A stretch of 36,267 nt of DNA, taken from Bacteroidales bacterium (GTDB lineage: Bacteria > Bacteroidota > Bacteroidia > Bacteroidales > UBA4181). The position numbers and the translations under genes are program-made. The first letter of the stretch is position 1. Each line of letters starts with the position of its first letter. The notes beneath the pieces are model-generated. The model was not told the origin of the DNA. It ran no database searches and saw nothing but the letters and a program-made list of their open reading frames with translations. This document shows, one piece after another, positions 8,863 through 17,501 of this stretch. The stretch spans positions 1-36,267 of the forward strand of contig JAISOY010000191.1 of the NCBI GenBank assembly GCA_031275285.1, in the 5' to 3' direction.

Positions 8863-9738
8863 ATGCCACACGAAATTAACCTGGATAGCCATAAAGGATG
8901 TAAATATTATTTTTCAGAGAATCATACCCGGTTCATATTGACTGATATTAAATCTTCAGAAACAATGACCCTTGAGTATAAGGAATATAATCATATCATT
9001 GTTATTCTTAAAGGCAGTTTACTGATCGAGTATGATGAATTTGTCAATACTAAGTTTCCGGAAGGAGAAATTGTGTTTGTCCCGGCTTATTCAAGATCAC
9101 ATATTGAAGCAATTGAAGAATCAAGGGTCCTGATCGGGACATTCGATATGCCCGATGATATCTGTATCACAAAGTCAATGGAGATGCTTTGGGAGCTTCG
9201 TTCAAAAATGGAATACAAGTTTGCATCTGTTCCTATCAAACCGCCAATGCAGCAATACCTGGACCTGTTGATCATGTACATCGAGAGTGGTATGCAGTGT
9301 GCCCATCTGCATGAAATAAAAGAACGGGAACTGTTTTTGGTACTCAGGTGGTTTTATACCAATGAAGAATTTGTCCGGTTATTTTATCTGATTATAGGTA
9401 AGGCGCTTGATTTTAGAACGTTGGTAATAAAAAATTATGACAAAGTAAAAAACATAGAAGAACTGGCAAAGGAGATAGGCATGAGCCGGTCAAATTTTGA
9501 CGCCAAATTTAAAAAGGTTTTCGGGATGCCCCCCAAACAATGGGTTTTACAACGTAAGGCCAGAAGTATCAGGTATTACATTTCCAAACCGAATGTTACC
9601 ATCAGTGATGTCATAAGAAAATACAACTTTGAATCATTTACCCATTTTAACCGTTTTTCCAGGCAACAATTCGGAATGACACCATCGGAATTGATGAAAG
9701 CAAAAGAAGACAATCCGGAAGAACCGGATAAGCAATAA
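8863..9738 (+). CDS. AraC-family transcriptional regulator of the fimbrial locus
   Basis: A 291-residue DNA-binding regulator. The last ~95 residues form the AraC double helix-turn-helix: first helix pair 'NIEELAKEIGMSRSNFDAKF' from residue 197, then 'FGMPPKQWV', and the second pair with 'ISDVIRKYNFESFTHFNRFS' and the signature 'FGMTPSELM'. The N-terminal half looks like a small cupin-type sensing domain (a 'GSLLIEYDEF...FPEGEIVFVPA' beta pattern), but no ligand can be inferred. It stands 282 bp upstream of, and co-directional with, the DUF3575-DUF3868-Mfa operon, an arrangement seen in other Bacteroidales fimbrial loci. I infer that it controls that operon. Two sets of tandem half-sites with about two helical turns of spacing (9941 and 11691) fit the way AraC proteins bind DNA. 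Direct evidence for this pairing is absent. Confidence 0.9.
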   Translation: MPHEINLDSHKGCKYYFSENHTRFILTDIKSSETMTLEYKEYNHIIVILKGSLLIEYDEFVNTKFPEGEIVFVPAYSRSHIEAIEESRVLIGTFDMPDDICITKSMEMLWELRSKMEYKFASVPIKPPMQQYLDLLIMYIESGMQCAHLHEIKERELFLVLRWFYTNEEFVRLFYLIIGKALDFRTLVIKNYDKVKNIEELAKEIGMSRSNFDAKFKKVFGMPPKQWVLQRKARSIRYYISKPNVTISDVIRKYNFESFTHFNRFSRQQFGMTPSELMKAKEDNPEEPDKQ

Positions 9739-9940
9739 TTTTGTGATTCGAATTATATACTAAACTACTACCATAAACGGAAATATTACTTTCCTTATTA
9801 TTTATATCTAGCCACATAGTGGTTGTTTTATTTTCTATAAACGAGTCATTTCAGTATAAAGGTTTTTAAAATCAAAATTTTAAATCCGGAACCCGGAATT
9901 TTGGATATTGACCTTTAAGGATGAGAATTCCTGTATAGTG

Positions 9941-9995
9941 AAAAATGTAAACTAAATCAGGAAATGTGAAAACTAAACTGCTAATAACCAGCATG
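9941..9995 (+). promoter_or_regulatory. Repeated regulatory element, copy A (tandem half-sites plus small hairpin)
   Basis: The element holds two half-sites, AAATGTAAACTAAA (9943-9956) and AAATGTGAAAACTAAA (9962-9977), 19-21 bp apart, followed by a short inverted repeat TGCT...AGCA (9979-9993). An ungapped copy (about 42 of 55 bases identical) lies at 11691-11745 before the shaft gene. It ends 25 nt before the DUF3575 start. The remainder of 9739-10020 is AT-rich with a small CCAC-ATA-GTGG palindrome near 9812 and no clear TAnnTTTG box. Confidence 0.55.
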
Positions 9996-10020
9996 TTTTT
10001 TGTAAATAAAACATAGATAA

Positions 10021-10614
10021 ATGATTAAGATGAAGAGAATATTATTAGTGATATTTGTTTTAACCACAACCATTCACTGTATATCCGCTCAGGATATGAT
10101 GTTGAAAACAAACCTTCTTTATGCCGGGGCAACATTCACCCCCAATATTGGTGCCGAAATACGGTTAAACAGCAATTTTACCCTTGATTTAAACGGGGCA
10201 TACAATCCCTGGAATCTGAAAGGAAGCGCAGAGAGTAACAAAAAACTTGTCCACTGGATGGCACAAGCTGAGTTGCGGTATTATACCTGTCGTAGTTTCG
10301 ATGGACATTTCTTTGGTGTACATCTTCTTGCTTCACAATATAATATCATCCAGAGGAATCTTGATTTTATACTGGGAAACGATTCAGAAAAATATCGTTT
10401 TCAGGGTTATGGCATAGGAGCAGGATTATCGTATGGCTACCAATGGGTATTAAGTAAAAACTGGAGCCTGGAGGCCACCGTAGGAATAGGTGCCATGTAC
10501 CTTGACTTTGATAAATACGAATGCCGGACATGTGGAAAACAGGAAGGTTCGGAAACGAAAATTTACCTGGGGCCCACCCGGCTAGGCATAAACCTGATTT
10601 ATTACATCCGATAA
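10021..10614 (+). CDS. DUF3575 family outer-membrane protein
   Basis: A 197-residue exported protein with a Sec signal ending 'CISAQD'. It carries the DUF3575 signature as I know it: 'KTNLLYAGATFTPNIGAEI' at the mature start, 'LDLNGAYNPW', 'ELRYYTC...GHFFGVHLLASQYNI', 'GAGLSYGYQWVLSKNWSLEA' and a final 'YLGPTRLGINLIYYI'. The alternating aromatic strands suggest an 8-stranded outer-membrane barrel. DUF3575 proteins often precede DUF3868 and Mfa-type fimbrillin genes, as here, and probably assist fimbrial assembly or anchoring at the outer membrane; their exact function is not established. Two Cys ('CRTCG') occur near residue 165 and may form a disulfide. The second ATG (codon 4, 10030) gives an equally good signal peptide, so the start is uncertain by three residues. 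It overlaps nothing and is only 4 bp from the next gene. Confidence 0.88.
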   Translation: MIKMKRILLVIFVLTTTIHCISAQDMMLKTNLLYAGATFTPNIGAEIRLNSNFTLDLNGAYNPWNLKGSAESNKKLVHWMAQAELRYYTCRSFDGHFFGVHLLASQYNIIQRNLDFILGNDSEKYRFQGYGIGAGLSYGYQWVLSKNWSLEATVGIGAMYLDFDKYECRTCGKQEGSETKIYLGPTRLGINLIYYIR

Positions 10615-10618
10615 TAAA

Positions 10619-11692
10619 ATGAAAAAGAAAATTATATTTCACTTATCCTTATTATTAATCATCTTACCGAATTTAGTTGCACAGGATAATGATCCAGTCC
10701 GTTTTTCCAAAATTCAACTCGAAAAAAAAGGCAATCGGGTATTTTTAACACTGGATATATCTGTCGAACGAAATCAGCCCAGGGAATACCGGTTAATTAC
10801 CCCGGGCATTGAAGGTGGCTCCAGTTCAATGGCTTTTAAACCTATTGTTATTGAAAGCCGCCATGCGCAAATGATTGGTTTGCGCAATGCCAAAAGAATG
10901 AAAACCAAGCAGGCGGATACATACCAAAAGGGTAATTCTTTTACATATACCGACACTATTTTGTATAAAGACTGGATGGATGGCGGGAAATTTTATCTCA
11001 ATGTTACCGACAGCTTTTGTTGTAAGATCAAAAAATCATATACCATAGTTAAAATAGATCCGGTCACATTTAAAAATAACCTCGTTCCGGTTGTCAAAGA
11101 AGTAAAAATAAGTGCAGAAAAGAACATTACCATAGAAAATAGTATTACCAATGATGAACAGGTGGTCTATTTCGCACAAGGTAAAGCCAGCCTGGATACT
11201 CAGTTATCCGATGATCCCAGCTATCTCAATGAATTGTATGATACTCTCAGAAGTATTATATCCACTTCTGGTAATAAACTGATCAGCATAGAAATTACCA
11301 GTTATGCCTCACCCGAAGGGAATTATCAGGATAATATGCAATTGAGTTGCGATCGGGCACGCAGTCTTAAAGATTTTCTTCTGGAAAAAGTTCCGGTCTT
11401 GAATGACAGCTTATTTCTGTTAAACTGTAAAGGTGAAAACTGGGAAGGTTTACAGGATCTGGTGCATCAGTCGGATATGCCATACCGGGATGAAGTGCTC
11501 GAAATTATTGCCAATACCACAATGGATGATGGTGGCGTGTCACGGAAAAATGAACTTCGGAAATTGAAAAACGGCACGATCTACAAATACATGCTGGAAC
11601 ATTTCTATCCTAAATTGAGGAATGCCCGGGATATTACCATTAAATATTTTTCTACCGGCAATGAAAATATTCAAGATAGTCCGGAAAAGTAA
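10619..11692 (+). CDS. DUF3868 protein with OmpA-like C-terminal domain
   Basis: A 357-residue exported protein (Sec signal ending 'NLVAQD'). The first ~150 mature residues match the DUF3868 pattern ('RFSKIQLEKKGNRVFLTLDI', 'LITPGIEGG', 'YKDWMDGGKFYLNV'). From about residue 180 it has an OmpA-like peptidoglycan-binding fold: 'VYFAQGKASLD' strand, then 'ITSYASPEGNYQDNMQLSCDRARSLKDFL', the classic 'G..D..G....N..LS..RA..V...L' helix region in its Bacteroidales form, and 'CKGENWEGL'. It therefore probably tethers the fimbrial assembly to the cell wall from the outer membrane or periplasm. It sits 4 bp after the DUF3575 gene, so the two are translated together. Its stop codon overlaps the first bases of the second repeated regulatory element, and the shaft gene follows 108 bp later. 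Confidence 0.88.
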   Translation: MKKKIIFHLSLLLIILPNLVAQDNDPVRFSKIQLEKKGNRVFLTLDISVERNQPREYRLITPGIEGGSSSMAFKPIVIESRHAQMIGLRNAKRMKTKQADTYQKGNSFTYTDTILYKDWMDGGKFYLNVTDSFCCKIKKSYTIVKIDPVTFKNNLVPVVKEVKISAEKNITIENSITNDEQVVYFAQGKASLDTQLSDDPSYLNELYDTLRSIISTSGNKLISIEITSYASPEGNYQDNMQLSCDRARSLKDFLLEKVPVLNDSLFLLNCKGENWEGLQDLVHQSDMPYRDEVLEIIANTTMDDGGVSRKNELRKLKNGTIYKYMLEHFYPKLRNARDITIKYFSTGNENIQDSPEK

Positions 11693-11745
11693 AAATGTAA
11701 ACAGAATTGTGAAATGTGTAAATTAAACTACTGAAAATCAGTACG
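11691..11745 (+). promoter_or_regulatory. Repeated regulatory element, copy B (before the shaft gene)
   Basis: Ungapped copy of the element at 9941-9995. Half-sites begin at 11693 (AAATGTAAACAGAA) and 11712 (AAATGTGTAAATTAAA). They are followed by a perfect hairpin TACTGA-AAA-TCAGTA (11729-11743). The second base pair of the hairpin is G-C in copy A and A-T here, a compensatory change. It lies 55 nt before the ATG of the shaft gene, so an internal promoter or activator site for the shaft is likely. Confidence 0.55.
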
Positions 11746-11800
11746 AAAATTGTAGTAATATGAATGAGTTTTTAAATCAATAATTAGATAAATAAATTAA

Positions 11801-13099
11801 ATGAAAAAAGTAAACTTTTTAATCCTGGCCTTAACAGCCTTCATTTTCTTTTCCTGTTCAAAGGATGACAAGGCAAATGATCCTTTTATTCAAGGACAGG
11901 AAACCCATTCGGCAGTTTCCTTGTCGTTTCCTAAAACTATGCTGAAGAGCGCTGATGAGGGTGCGGCAAATACGGTTGAAGCAGAAGTAACAACTGTTGC
12001 CGTATATATAGTAGACGATATCAATGGTATGATGCATAAAGGTGTATTCAACAATACACAATTTGTCGAACAAAACGGCAAATACGCACTTACTTCGGCT
12101 ATCAAAACCACGACAGGAGATAAGAAAATATATGTGGTATTGAATCCGGGTGCAACACTTCAAACGAACATTGATAACATGAAAGGTGGTATCTTTGGTG
12201 ACATTGCGCTCGACGGCACAGCCGCGAATTATGTAACTGCTTCAGATCTGGTGATGGCAAGTACGGCGGCAGCTTCCAAAACCCTTACCGTGCAGACCGA
12301 AGCCGAAGCCCTGGCAGATCCCCTGGCTATTACTGTACAACGTAATACGGCAAAGGTAGCTGTTAAGGAAAAATCCGCATCCACGCCGGTTATTGGCGGA
12401 AGTATTGCCAATCTGGAATTTGCCATGCTTGTTGAAGCCAAGAAATCATATCTGGTTCAACAAGGAGGTAACACGCTGGGTACGGTAATTACCCCCGGCC
12501 GGAATATTTCGCCTCTTACTGCCGATAATGACTATTTCACCAAGTTGTCTACGCCTTCAACATGGAAGAGCGTAAATACCAACTCCGTTGAAAATAAAGA
12601 TTTAGCCGGATATTATGTCCTGGAAAATGTGAATGTCAGTAATGTAACAGGTAACACCACAGCAGCCATTATTAAAGGGCAATATACGCCGACAGCCAAT
12701 ACTGTGGTTGTTGCTTACGCAGCAAACGGCACACGTACCATCGGTTCTATTTCAGCAGGTGAATCATTCTATGTAAAGAAGTCAGATAACACTTTCTGGA
12801 GTGAAAGTGCTTACGCTGATGCTCTTAATAACGGACTCACAGCAGGTCATTTCTCAAAGAAATACGATAATGGTACGGGATACTATCGTATCTGGGTTCA
12901 GGATGCAGACGGTAACCGCGGGGTATTACGTAATAATTATTATGTACTTAATGTCACTAAGATCTCGGGTCCCGGACTGCCTTCCGTACCCGGTGTGGAT
13001 CCGGAAGACCCCAACCTGCCTATTGAGGAAGATACATATATTTCTGTAGAAGTAACCATTCTTCCCTGGAATGTAGAATCATCAGATCACGAACTTTAA
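11801..13099 (+). CDS. Mfa1/FimA-type fimbrial shaft (major subunit) lipoprotein
   Basis: A 432-residue fimbrillin. The lipobox 'FFSC' puts the lipidated Cys at residue 19. The N-terminal domain begins 'AVSLSFPKTMLKSA' and 'TVAVYIVDDINGMMHKG', then 'KKIYVVLNPGA', the pattern of the P. gingivalis FimA/Mfa1 N-domain. In that family the precursor is lipidated, moved to the surface, trimmed by a trypsin-like protease after a Lys/Arg near residue 45-50, and polymerised by strand exchange using the C-terminal segment. Here the end 'YISVEVTILPWNVESSDHEL' is the expected donor strand. A Lys lies in the early linker ('MLKSA'), though the cut site is not proven. It is placed third in the operon, before the Mfa2-type anchor, with a hairpin after its stop that would raise shaft over anchor transcript. 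Mfa1 versus FimA assignment is not decided. Confidence 0.88.
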   Translation: MKKVNFLILALTAFIFFSCSKDDKANDPFIQGQETHSAVSLSFPKTMLKSADEGAANTVEAEVTTVAVYIVDDINGMMHKGVFNNTQFVEQNGKYALTSAIKTTTGDKKIYVVLNPGATLQTNIDNMKGGIFGDIALDGTAANYVTASDLVMASTAAASKTLTVQTEAEALADPLAITVQRNTAKVAVKEKSASTPVIGGSIANLEFAMLVEAKKSYLVQQGGNTLGTVITPGRNISPLTADNDYFTKLSTPSTWKSVNTNSVENKDLAGYYVLENVNVSNVTGNTTAAIIKGQYTPTANTVVVAYAANGTRTIGSISAGESFYVKKSDNTFWSESAYADALNNGLTAGHFSKKYDNGTGYYRIWVQDADGNRGVLRNNYYVLNVTKISGPGLPSVPGVDPEDPNLPIEEDTYISVEVTILPWNVESSDHEL

Positions 13100-13116
13100 A
13101 CCAAACCTCCATGTGT

Positions 13117-13147
13117 ATCGGGAGTGTAAAAAGCTCCCGGTATTTTT
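13117..13147 (+). terminator. Attenuator hairpin between shaft and anchor genes
   Basis: A stem of CGGGAG (13119-13124) with CTCCCG (13134-13139), extended by a T-G and an A-T pair, a 9-nt loop, and TATTTTT after it. It lies 18 nt after the shaft stop and 22 nt before the anchor start. A partial terminator would yield much more shaft than anchor and tip mRNA. Confidence 0.75.
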
Positions 13148-13168
13148 AATCATCCGGAAATATAATAA

Positions 13169-14116
13169 ATGAATAAAATAAATCATATAAGACTGATTGT
13201 AATACTGCTCTGCAGCATTACATTGCCTGGATGTATTAAGGAAGATTTGGCCGATTGCCCGGTAGATCAGGATATTTCCCACTATCTGACGTTCGAATAC
13301 ACCAAAAATACTGACTTTGTCGACAAATTTGCCGATGCAGTCGCTACGCTCGATGTATTTGTTTTCGACAGCGACGGTATATTGACCGGAATACTGTCGG
13401 AAGAAGGGACTCCGTTGAAAAACGGAAACTACCGAATGATACTGGATCTTCCCGACGGTACTTATACCTTCATCATTTGGGGTGGTTCCCGGAAATCCTA
13501 TCAGATATCCCAAGCAACGGATCATTACAGGTCGATGATCGGTTCGGCCCGGCTCGATCAACTGAGATTAGCCCTGAATAATAATTGTACTTTCGAAAAT
13601 ACAGATGACCTGTTTCACGGGATTGCACAAAATGTGTTTATCCACTCAGAACAATCATCACACACACATATCAGCTTAACAAAAAATACCAATATCATCA
13701 ATGCCAAAGTTTATGGTATTTCCAATCTGGCGAACGCCGGGAACAGTATGGATGTTATTTGTTCCGCCGCAAACGGCGAATTGAATTTTGATAACTCTAT
13801 CAGCAATCCTGAATCGTTGATTCAATATATACCTGTTCAAACTGAAACCAAAGGTGAGTTAAAGGTCGGTTTTAAAACCCTCAGGTTATTAACAGGAATG
13901 AAATCCGCCTTTACCATCCGCAATACAAACAGTAATGAAGAAATTTTCAACCATAGTTTAATAGAATTAATTAAGTTATTGCCAGACATACACACAGATG
14001 AAGATCTTGACAGGAACGATGTATACGATGTAGAGATCTATTTTGATACAAATTTGTCGGCATCCGTTACGATTAACGGCTATCTGGTAATCAGCAGTGA
14101 TCAGGAAATCCAGTAA
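13169..14116 (+). CDS. FimB/Mfa2-type fimbrial anchor lipoprotein
   Basis: A 315-residue lipoprotein (lipobox 'LPGC', Cys 22). The mature start 'CIKEDLADCP' followed by 'HYLTFEYTKNTDFVDKFADAVATLDVFVFD' and 'LPDGTYTFIIWGG' is the well-known FimB/Mfa2 signature. In P. gingivalis, Mfa2 and FimB stay lipidated, hold the fimbria at the outer membrane and limit its length. The length matches the family. It follows the attenuator after the shaft gene and is 28 bp before the large tip candidate, in the same operon. The final residues lack the polar donor-strand tail seen in the shaft, consistent with an anchor that ends the polymer. The name mfa2 or fimB is not assigned because the sequence does not show which subtype it is. 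Confidence 0.9.
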   Translation: MNKINHIRLIVILLCSITLPGCIKEDLADCPVDQDISHYLTFEYTKNTDFVDKFADAVATLDVFVFDSDGILTGILSEEGTPLKNGNYRMILDLPDGTYTFIIWGGSRKSYQISQATDHYRSMIGSARLDQLRLALNNNCTFENTDDLFHGIAQNVFIHSEQSSHTHISLTKNTNIINAKVYGISNLANAGNSMDVICSAANGELNFDNSISNPESLIQYIPVQTETKGELKVGFKTLRLLTGMKSAFTIRNTNSNEEIFNHSLIELIKLLPDIHTDEDLDRNDVYDVEIYFDTNLSASVTINGYLVISSDQEIQ

Positions 14117-14144
14117 TATTATCTTATACCGAGTTAAATAAACC

Positions 14145-17100
14145 ATGAAAACCATAAAAAACATACTTATCATATTGTCCGGAATCTTTCTTTCTGCCTG
14201 TCATGAAGAACTGGGATACGATGATGTTCCTGCTCCTTCCTCCGGCGGAAATTCGGTTGAAGTGACCGTGCGGCTGAATACACCCAGCGGTTTCCCTTCC
14301 CGGACGCGGGCATTGACCGAAACGCAGGAAAATGAAATACATGATGCATATATTTTCGGATTTAAAACAGGCGTGCTATCCTATGTGAAAACTATAGAAG
14401 AAATGACGGATACCGGTAACGGTAAATCTTTCAAAGTAACACTGAGTGCAAGCAAAGATGCAGCCGATACTTACAAATTAATGATCCTGGCCAATGCCGG
14501 TGACCATATACTTTCTCTGGCTGGAAATGATCTTAAAGGATTGAACGGAAAAACATACAACGAAGTCCAACAGGCACTGTTGGAAGACGGTATCAGCGAA
14601 GCGATGTTTACATCCGGCGGGTCGGTAGTGATGTGGGGTGAATTACCTTACGAAGAGATTAAAAGTACGAACAAAACCTTTTCGGTTTCACTGGTACGTT
14701 CCATTGCCCGTATTGATGTAGGGGTAGGAGCCACTGGTTTCGATGCAGGAAGTAAACTCGCCACATGGGGCGGATTGTCCGATTTCGTCCTTGAAGAGGT
14801 CTATCTGTATAAACCGAATAATGCTTATTATTTTGTGCCTCAGACGGGCCATTTCGATGAAATGAATAAAGTCACAGTTCTACCTTCACCTGTAGGTTCA
14901 CAGCTTTCCTCTCCGCTTATTTACGCCGTATCAGATGGAAAGAGCCTTGTACGAAATATATACACGGTGGAGTCAGACATCAGGATCGAAAGCAATGCTG
15001 CATCTGGAGACAAGAACCATACCAACAGGGCGGCTATTGTGGTGAAGGGATCATACAAGGGGAATCCTTCGAGTTATTACAGGCTTGACTTCATCAACAG
15101 CAGCAGGGAATTGATCAATATTCTCCGGAACCATTTATACCAGTTCAATATCAAAAGCGTATCCGGAAACGGATTCGAAGACCCTGACGAAGCTTATACT
15201 TCACTGGCGGTAAATATGGATGTGGAAGTGATCGACTGGAATGACGGCGATATCGGTGATATTGTTTTCGACGGACAATACATGCTGGGAGTGAGTAAAG
15301 GACAGTTTATGTTATCCAAGGAACAAAGGACAGCCTCAGATACGGATAACCGGATGTCGGTAATTACCGATGTGCCCGGCGGATGGACCATAGAAAGTAT
15401 TGACGATGCGCAGGGAGATACTGAAACAGTATCGTGGTTGACGGTAAGCCGGAAATCAGGACCTGCAAATTCCAAAGTTATCGTCAGCATTCTCACCGAA
15501 GAAAACACATTTTCGGAAAACCGTACCGGATATATACATATCAAAGCCGGTCGATTGAGTTACAAAGTGGAAGTCATTCAGACACATCAGTCTAAAATAG
15601 ATCTACGTATTATGGATGAGTCTGGTATTGATGTCAGCGAATTATTATTTCATTCAAATGTTGGAGGGACCGTTCCGGCACAATTGCTGAACGTAAACTG
15701 GTTACCCCAGAGCACCGTGATGTACGTTATGGCAGCTTCTGTAAATGGTATCCCCGCCTTTGATTTTGGAACCGGTGATGCGATTATTTCCGGCCCGGTA
15801 GTAGGTATAAACGGTCAGAAATTTTATACCATACAGCCATCGGCAATGACTCAGGTTGAAATAGACAACGACCCGTTCATGGAAAAAATGTTAAAAGTCG
15901 ATTTTACGGTGGCCCATGAAATAGAGTATATTACCAAAACTTTATTCCTGTTGCAAAGGAATTATGCTGCCGTACCCAAAACAGATGCCGATTATGTGAT
16001 GGATGGTTCTCAGCAGTATTTTACTATTAATGCCAATGCACCCTGGAGCATTGCAGTTGTGGATGATCCCGGCCTGATACTGACACAATTGGTTACCACC
16101 GGAGGCGGAGCCAATATGGATAAACGCGATGAAAAAGTTTATTTTTTACCAATAAAGAGTACAACCGCTTCAGCGGGTGAAGTTTCCCTGGTGATTAAAA
16201 GTACGGATTCCCGGTATCCTTTCCCTGATACGCCGGTTAAGATTAGCTTTATCCCGGAAGAAGCCACATATCTGGTGAATTGTGAAAGTGCGGTGGTGAA
16301 TGGGGTATACGAATCAAATATTCCGGTAACAGGCGCCAACACGATGACCATTGACATTACTGCCGGTTCGCCCGGATCTTATCACATCGTATCCGATGTG
16401 GTGGACGGCTTATCATTCGAAGCTTCCGGCGAATTCCTTGAGGCAGGCACGAAAACGGTCACACTTCAGGCAAAAGGTACACCCGTAGGTACCCGTACAA
16501 AGGAAATGACGCTGATCATAAATTCCGACGGCAACCAGACCATTGCATGCACTGTCCCTGTGTATATGCTTATTCCCAGAAAATATATCCTGAGTCTTGG
16601 ATCCAGTGATATGGCGATTCACAGTGCTTTAGGCGTTGGACAAATATTCAGTAACTCAAAAAATTTTGGGCCTAATGCAAGCAGTACATTTAAAACTTAC
16701 CGTCCCGATATCGTTCCTATACTCCCCGGCTTAGAAACACTGAATGTAGCCGCACTTAAGCCGTATCTCGAACCCCCTACGGGTAAACCTATCGATATTG
16801 TGATCATCACATATAATGCCGATCTTTCAGGTACTGATGCAGCGGCTATGTTAAGTAATTATGTGAAAAAAGGTGGAGTAGTGATCATGTTGAATGAACA
16901 TAATATGGCAACGACCGAGAATATCACCTTCCTCCGGACGTTGTTCGGAAATGCTTCGATAACCGGAACCGATGATGCTGTTGCAGCCGGAACCGTACTT
17001 AAATTACCTGAATATAATGATCCGATACTTAACGGACCGTTTGGGGATATAAGAGGGAAATATGTAGGTGAAGATCGTGGATATGCCGATGTACTTACCA

Positions 17101-17420
17101 CATTCCCGGCCGAAGAAATCGAATGGTACATTCCGTCAGTGGATTATAGTGGTACAGGCGGCAACAGCAACCAGATATTTGCTTTCAAAGCCAAAAACTA
17201 CAATTTCTTCTGGTGTGGCGATGGTGGCTTGCTGTCCAACAACGATACTAATGGATATACTTCCTACCCGGTAACGCTTACGGGCGATAGCCGGCCATCC
17301 AACAGGTTATACGGAAGAAACGCATCCAACAGGCAGGTGGTGGATAATGCTACTTTCTTCGCCAACATTATGGCGTGGGCGATGCAACAAGCCGAATTTA
17401 ACGGCATAAGTACGAGATAA
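14145..17420 (+). CDS. Large fimbrial tip candidate: fimbrillin N-part, BACON domains, GATase-like C-terminus
   Basis: A 1091-residue lipoprotein (lipobox 'LSAC', Cys 19). Residues ~35-370 look like a fimbrillin/Mfa-like fold ('VEVTVRLNTPSGF', 'IHDAYIFGFKTG', 'YKLMILANAGDH', 'SLVRSIARIDVGV', 'EEVYLYKPNNAYYFVP'). Residues ~380-477 form a BACON-type Ig domain ('PGGWTIESI', 'WLTVSRKSGPANSKV', 'TGYIHIKAGRLSYKVEVIQ'). A second, weaker BACON-like repeat is near 610-710 ('YFTINANAPWSIAVV'), with another beta domain to ~805. The last ~280 residues are different: 'IDIVIITYNADL', 'LSNYVKKGGVVIML', 'FWCGDGGLL' and 'NATFFANIMAWAMQQ', which recall class I glutamine amidotransferase/ThuA-like folds. No clear Cys-His-Glu triad is seen, so binding is more likely than catalysis. 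As the last gene of the operon, a tip adhesin is inferred. DUF4906 membership is possible but not confirmed. Confidence 0.75.
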   Translation: MKTIKNILIILSGIFLSACHEELGYDDVPAPSSGGNSVEVTVRLNTPSGFPSRTRALTETQENEIHDAYIFGFKTGVLSYVKTIEEMTDTGNGKSFKVTLSASKDAADTYKLMILANAGDHILSLAGNDLKGLNGKTYNEVQQALLEDGISEAMFTSGGSVVMWGELPYEEIKSTNKTFSVSLVRSIARIDVGVGATGFDAGSKLATWGGLSDFVLEEVYLYKPNNAYYFVPQTGHFDEMNKVTVLPSPVGSQLSSPLIYAVSDGKSLVRNIYTVESDIRIESNAASGDKNHTNRAAIVVKGSYKGNPSSYYRLDFINSSRELINILRNHLYQFNIKSVSGNGFEDPDEAYTSLAVNMDVEVIDWNDGDIGDIVFDGQYMLGVSKGQFMLSKEQRTASDTDNRMSVITDVPGGWTIESIDDAQGDTETVSWLTVSRKSGPANSKVIVSILTEENTFSENRTGYIHIKAGRLSYKVEVIQTHQSKIDLRIMDESGIDVSELLFHSNVGGTVPAQLLNVNWLPQSTVMYVMAASVNGIPAFDFGTGDAIISGPVVGINGQKFYTIQPSAMTQVEIDNDPFMEKMLKVDFTVAHEIEYITKTLFLLQRNYAAVPKTDADYVMDGSQQYFTINANAPWSIAVVDDPGLILTQLVTTGGGANMDKRDEKVYFLPIKSTTASAGEVSLVIKSTDSRYPFPDTPVKISFIPEEATYLVNCESAVVNGVYESNIPVTGANTMTIDITAGSPGSYHIVSDVVDGLSFEASGEFLEAGTKTVTLQAKGTPVGTRTKEMTLIINSDGNQTIACTVPVYMLIPRKYILSLGSSDMAIHSALGVGQIFSNSKNFGPNASSTFKTYRPDIVPILPGLETLNVAALKPYLEPPTGKPIDIVIITYNADLSGTDAAAMLSNYVKKGGVVIMLNEHNMATTENITFLRTLFGNASITGTDDAVAAGTVLKLPEYNDPILNGPFGDIRGKYVGEDRGYADVLTTFPAEEIEWYIPSVDYSGTGGNSNQIFAFKAKNYNFFWCGDGGLLSNNDTNGYTSYPVTLTGDSRPSNRLYGRNASNRQVVDNATFFANIMAWAMQQAEFNGISTR

Positions 17421-17440
17421 TATAGAGTTGGATAGAAGGT

Positions 17441-17473
17441 AAAGGGTGGGTGCGTTATTTGCACCTGCCCTTT
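17441..17473 (+). terminator. Terminator of the fimbrial operon
   Basis: A 13-bp stem, AAAGGGTGGGTGC (17441-17453) with GCACCTGCCCTTT (17461-17473), with two G-T wobbles and a 7-nt loop, 20 nt after the tip gene stop. Only a short T run follows, with a longer one near 17486. The left A residues may allow weak function for the DoxX gene on the other strand. Confidence 0.65.
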
Positions 17474-17501
17474 ATGATTTCAAGGTTTTTTCAGCAAATC
17501 C

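Noticed and set aside
13082..13561. Minus-strand ORF of 159 codons opposite the anchor gene
   Set aside because: Overlaps the attenuator and the anchor gene, whose family match is clear; no motif of its own.
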